Origin: Muribaculaceae bacterium
Lineage (GTDB): Bacteria > Bacteroidota > Bacteroidia > Bacteroidales > Muribaculaceae
Length of the DNA stretch: 34,698 nt
Assembly (NCBI GenBank): GCA_009775355.1
Contig: VSPN01000030.1
Span: forward strand, 1-34,698
Direction of reading: 5' to 3'
The translations under genes and the position numbers were made by a program. The notes beneath the pieces were generated by a model that saw only the letters and a program-made list of their open reading frames with translations, ran no database searches and had not been told where the DNA came from. The number at the start of each line of letters is the position of its first letter. The stretch's first letter is position 1. Shown here one piece after another: positions 31,877-34,698 of this stretch.

Positions 31877-32581
31877 TTATTGTTTGAATCCGGATAACTT
31901 CAATTCCATATTTCTTATTTCTTCATCAGAAAACTTTGGGTCATTGAAGGCTTTTGAATATTCAGATTCCGATATTTTCTTACCAAATTCTGCAATGAAA
32001 TCCTTATATGTTGGCTTATCCATCAATTTCATGCCCAATGCAACCTTGATCGGCAAAACTGATTTGCGTCCGGTGGAATTGTCTATTAATAGATGAAGTT
32101 TCTTGATTAGGCGTTCCTTCTTGGCAATAAGAATAAAACTATCGAATGAACACTTTTCTTCCTCCGGTTCTCTTGATCGAAGCCAATCATCAAGCAATCC
32201 TAAATCTCTGATTAAAGAAGTAAGAAAATTAATAAAGACTCTTTCCTCTCCTTCCTTCAATCCTTCCGCATTACAAATAATCAAATATGCCATGAGGTCA
32301 TTCCGATATTTCTTTATTGCACCTATATTGGAATAAATCTCATTCAATGCTTTGAATGAAGCCATATCATCATTATTGATAATATGCTCTATTAGCGAAG
32401 TGGCATTGTCTTGATTTGGTGGATATGGAGGAAGGAATGGAGGATAAGGAATTTCCTCAGACTCTTCCTTTAACTCTCGGAATGAGTTGAGGTTATCAGA
32501 TAGAGCCTTGAAGTCCGGATCTATCCATTTATAGAAATTATTCAATTCCCGAAGGGTTCTTAATATTGACGCTTTATCCAT
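31877..32581 (-). CDS. Unknown protein co-transcribed with the integrase
   Basis: A 234-residue soluble, mostly helical protein. A proline-rich stretch (about residues 45-57) is followed by long helices. It starts 3 bases after the integrase stop, so the two are translated from one mRNA. I find no known domain. Its place next to the integrase suggests a role in integration, excision, or as cargo protecting the host. Confidence 0.7.
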   Translation of the reverse strand: MDKASILRTLRELNNFYKWIDPDFKALSDNLNSFRELKEESEEIPYPPFLPPYPPNQDNATSLIEHIINNDDMASFKALNEIYSNIGAIKKYRNDLMAYLIICNAEGLKEGEERVFINFLTSLIRDLGLLDDWLRSREPEEEKCSFDSFILIAKKERLIKKLHLLIDNSTGRKSVLPIKVALGMKLMDKPTYKDFIAEFGKKISESEYSKAFNDPKFSDEEIRNMELKLSGFKQ

Positions 32582-32584
32582 GAT

Positions 32585-33976
32585 TCAACCCTCCACTATT
32601 TCAAGATTCTTATTTACCTTATAAGGCTTCTCTCCGAAGGCTTCACACATCAGAATGTTGAGGTCTGATAATTGGAGTTTACTATAATGATTCACCGCAT
32701 CAGAGCCAGCCTTATGAAGTCCTGCCGCATATCGGTTAACTTGTACTTTGGTGGTAATATCCACGAATGATTTACGGCATAACTTGGTGCATCCTTGAGA
32801 CCATAGAGGAAGATACTCCATTACTTTCTTCTCTTCGTTGAAGATTCCCACTTCTCTATCAATGCTGCAAAATTTAAGGAGGTCTTTGATCTTCTTGTTG
32901 AATCCGGATTTTCCGGAAACATATTTAAGGATAGGAAGATTGAAATCTGTCCTCTTGATAATATCGAATGCAAACCGAAGAAGGGGAGTCTTAATCTCTT
33001 CTCGCTTGTTATTGGTGTGCATTGTCTTTTGTGGGAGATAGTGAACGAACGGAACGCCTTCTTTCGATACCGCCACACTGTCCATTCCCATAACCTTGAA
33101 ATCACTGATACGGCATCCTAATGCACATTGGATTAAGAAGGCATCCTTTGTTCCTTGAAGGGATTCCGGAACATCAGTATTGATAACTTTCCTTACCTCT
33201 TCCACGGTTAGATTTATCGGGTCTGCATATTGCTCCCGGAGAGCTGCCAAGCGGTTCTCTCTTCCCATTCTCCGATATGGAGACTTGACTATTTCATCAG
33301 TATCTTCAAGCATCCTCATAAACGCTTGAAAATGCTTTAACTTCGTTGCCACGGTGTTTTGCACTCTCGGAGCATCCGGAATATTCTGCTTGGTAACATC
33401 AGCATAGAGATATGCCCATTTCTTTTTCTTGACAAACTCCCATTCATTGATAATAAACTCGCGGAAGTTCATAATGAAATCCGGAGTAACCTCATCAATC
33501 TTGATCTCCTCTTGCATGGAGATAATGAGAAATCTTTCCATTATTCGGTATGTGACCCAATAGGCTCTTTTCCGGGTCTCGGAAAATAACCCATCCTCAA
33601 TATACTTCTTGAATCGGTTCAAGAGAAGGAGTTTTGAGAGGTTTGCTTCCTCATGCTGATACTTTTCCGGGTGGAGGTGGAGGTCTATATCAGATTCAAA
33701 GAGTTCATTAGTGAGAGTTTTCCCTTCCTTGACTGCTTCATCATAGACGGATTGCATCAAAGAGATTCTTTCCTTGATAGTAGCATGAAGTTTGCGGTTG
33801 AAGTTGGCTCTCTTCTTTGGTGTGCCATCAGCTTCAAACTTGGATAAGTCGGAGAGATCTGCTTCAATCTCGCTCTTGTGATAGAGGTCTATCTCTCTCC
33901 CATCCCTTAACCGAAAACGAAGAGTTATCTTCCCTTCCGTTTTCTTGGTTCTGTTTATGATTTGAATCCTTGCCAT
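32585..33976 (-). CDS. Tyrosine recombinase (integrase)
   Basis: With the ATG at 33976 (20 bases after the predicted transcription start) the protein has 463 residues. An N-terminal SAM-like domain (about 110-220) is followed by the catalytic domain: R289 in GCRISDF, the H-x-x-R box as KLCR (398-401), H421, and nucleophile Y431 in NHYSKL. The R, R and Y are present, but the histidine of H-x-x-R is a lysine. The architecture is that of Bacteroidales integrative-element integrases. A frame extension to 34099 covers the promoter and is not used. Confidence 0.93.
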   Translation of the reverse strand: MARIQIINRTKKTEGKITLRFRLRDGREIDLYHKSEIEADLSDLSKFEADGTPKKRANFNRKLHATIKERISLMQSVYDEAVKEGKTLTNELFESDIDLHLHPEKYQHEEANLSKLLLLNRFKKYIEDGLFSETRKRAYWVTYRIMERFLIISMQEEIKIDEVTPDFIMNFREFIINEWEFVKKKKWAYLYADVTKQNIPDAPRVQNTVATKLKHFQAFMRMLEDTDEIVKSPYRRMGRENRLAALREQYADPINLTVEEVRKVINTDVPESLQGTKDAFLIQCALGCRISDFKVMGMDSVAVSKEGVPFVHYLPQKTMHTNNKREEIKTPLLRFAFDIIKRTDFNLPILKYVSGKSGFNKKIKDLLKFCSIDREVGIFNEEKKVMEYLPLWSQGCTKLCRKSFVDITTKVQVNRYAAGLHKAGSDAVNHYSKLQLSDLNILMCEAFGEKPYKVNKNLEIVEG

Positions 33977-34000
33977 TGGTGAAATTATTTGTTCTTGGTG

Positions 34001-34032
34001 CAAAGTTAATATCGGTGGTGCAACTTTCCAAA
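34001..34032 (-). promoter_or_regulatory. Promoter of the integrase
   Basis: On the minus strand TTTG (34032-34029), 20 bases, TAACTTTG (34008-34001). The start would be near 33996, 20 bases before the ATG. The region right at the -7 box repeats a motif of the other operon promoter. Confidence 0.75.
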
Positions 34033-34074
34033 TTTTGCACCACAAAAATGCAAAATAGATGAAATTTGCACCAC
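34015..34074. repeat. Right-end arm-type repeats (TTGCACCAC three times)
   Basis: TTGCACCAC at 34035-34043 and 34066-34074, and its reverse complement at 34015-34023. The same word is at the left end (27121, 27132). The copies overlap the integrase promoter, so integrase binding could repress its own gene. Confidence 0.65.
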
Positions 34075-34160
34075 CAACAAATTTAATATAATTTTGCAAA
34101 TATCTGATTATGTGTTACATTAGTTGTGTTTTCGTTGTATTTGTTTTGCATTAGAGTTGT

Positions 34161-34174
34161 CCCACCGGGGTCAC
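34161..34174. repeat. attR, 14-bp direct repeat
   Basis: Exact copy of the tRNA-Lys 3' segment CCCACCGGGGTCAC. The rest of the tRNA is absent here. Confidence 0.9.
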
Positions 34175-34197
34175 AATCAAAAATGGCAAAACGCCGC

Positions 34198-34238
34198 AAA
34201 ACGCTGAAATCACTTGATTTTCAGCGTTTTTTCTTTTT
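34198..34238 (+). terminator. Probable original terminator of tRNA-Lys
   Basis: Perfect 12-bp stem AAAACGCTGAAA (34198-34209) with its complement (34219-34230), then a T-run. It is 24 bases behind attR, where the tRNA terminator would have been before integration. Confidence 0.85.
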
Positions 34239-34239
34239 G

Positions 34240-34615
34240 CCTAAACAGCAGAATAATGCAGAATAGCACGGTCAGGAGTGAATGATTGGTGAATGGTCGC
34301 CACAGTGAATGAAATCATTCACCAGCTCATAAAGAGTGCGGTGAGTGAATTGTAACAAAGCGACTTACGAATGTACATGAATCACCAAAGTGGGGTTTTG
34401 AACGTGGAAACGAACCCTTGACCCGGTTTGGGTCGCAATTTTCGGAGTTTATAAACATAATTTAACTCTTGAAAGATTTATTAACTCAGTTTCCATTCTA
34501 AAACTCACCTTAACGCGGTATTTCTGTGTTTTGCACCATTATGACGCAGTGAATGGCATTCACCGGATAACGGTCAAGGCGAGCAACGCATTTTTATCTG
34601 AAACTCCCTTCTTCA
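34240..34615. other. Repeat-rich intergenic DNA (GTGAATG words and palindromes)
   Basis: GTGAATG occurs at 34278, 34289 and 34305, the first two 11 bases apart. Palindromes are at 34305-34322 (8-bp arms) and 34549-34563 (7-bp arms); GACCC-N5-GGGTC is at 34420-34434. No ORF is convincing. The layout resembles arm sites at the edge of another integrative element. Confidence 0.5.
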
Positions 34616-34698
34616 ATGGTCCAGGGCAACCGCATCAAAATTTTAGGCGATAAGCAGCGATGGCGTTGCGTCAACGATGATAGATGTAGGGAAATTCT
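34616..34698 (+). CDS. Possible start of a gene cut by the window end
   Basis: An open frame of 27 codons from ATG 34616 (MVQGNRIKILGDKQRWRCVN...) runs off the window. The KQRWRC...C pattern is reminiscent of zinc-binding N-termini of some transposases, but this is too short for a call. Confidence 0.2.
   Translation, partial: MVQGNRIKILGDKQRWRCVNDDRCREI

Larger units (their letters stand above)
27049..34174. mobile_element. 7.1-kb integrative element in tRNA-Lys, satellite-like
   Basis: The element lies between two copies of CCCACCGGGGTCAC (27049-27062 and 34161-34174) and is clearly richer in A+T than its flanks. It encodes an integrase with one companion gene (right end) and a leftward operon for a HTH_17 protein, RepA-like ATPase, primase-like protein, DUF5681-like protein and several tiny proteins. 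It has no recognisable relaxase, conjugation, capsid or tail gene. Replication genes plus a possible small-terminase-like gene, without structural genes, resemble phage-inducible islands. A mobilisable element using another element's transfer machinery is the alternative. The inference is functional; integration itself is well supported. Confidence 0.9.

Overview
The window looks like a chromosome segment of a gut Bacteroidales, most likely a Muribaculaceae-type genome. This rests on Bacteroidetes-type promoters (TTG-N19..21-TAnnTTTG), few Shine-Dalgarno sites, an OlsB/GlsB-like glycine-lipid acyltransferase, secreted proteins with a GIYxRR-type C-terminus, and AT-rich integrative DNA next to about 50% GC core genes. 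The taxonomic call is inference.

Region 1 (1-12.6 kb, plus strand) is a surface-glycan locus: a polymerase/ligase-like membrane protein, glycosyltransferases of families GT2, GT4 and WecG/TagA, two left-handed beta-helix acyltransferases and one secreted protein. Two cassettes that do not look like glycan synthesis sit inside it. One is an OLD/AAA15-type ATPase overlapping an unknown partner gene. The other is a soluble histidine kinase overlapping a response regulator whose output domain is an Mrr-type PD-(D/E)xK nuclease. The second is the most unusual gene pair here and may be a phosphorelay-controlled DNA-targeting or defence system.

Region 2 (12.7-18.6 kb) is housekeeping: YchF, a GlsB-like N-acyltransferase, a small lipoprotein, cytidine deaminase, a glucosaminidase with LysM repeats, a flippase-like membrane protein and a membrane protein of unknown function.

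Region 3 (18.6-20.5 kb) has no ordinary gene and is the probable chromosomal origin. The plus strand changes from C-rich to G-rich across it in genes of both orientations. Five DnaA-box-like nonamers (TTATCNACA on either strand) lie at 20.08-20.46 kb, with an AT-rich tract just before nadA. The same gap holds a structured transcript of about 370 nt (18.88-19.25 kb) and a second small-ORF unit ending in a terminator.

Region 4 (20.5-27.06 kb) has nadA, a SpoU-family RNA methyltransferase, polA (with a degenerate proofreading motif), a TPR/OmpA-like lipoprotein and tRNA-Lys(CTT).

Region 5 (27.05-34.17 kb) is a compact, AT-rich integrative element in the 3' end of tRNA-Lys, bounded by a 14-bp direct repeat. 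It carries a tyrosine integrase with a co-transcribed gene, and a leftward operon of a HTH_17 protein, a small coiled-coil protein, a RecA/RepA-like ATPase, a zinc-ribbon/Toprim-like primase, a DUF5681-like protein, three tiny related proteins and a low-complexity protein. I see no relaxase and no capsid gene. The gene set resembles a phage satellite or other parasitic island. Its non-coding parts are rich: paired arm-type repeats at both ends, a 9-bp-period repeat cluster, a promoter motif shared by both operons, and interleaved inverted repeats.

Region 6 (34.17-34.70 kb) has the terminator that probably once belonged to tRNA-Lys, then repeat-rich DNA that may be the edge of another element.
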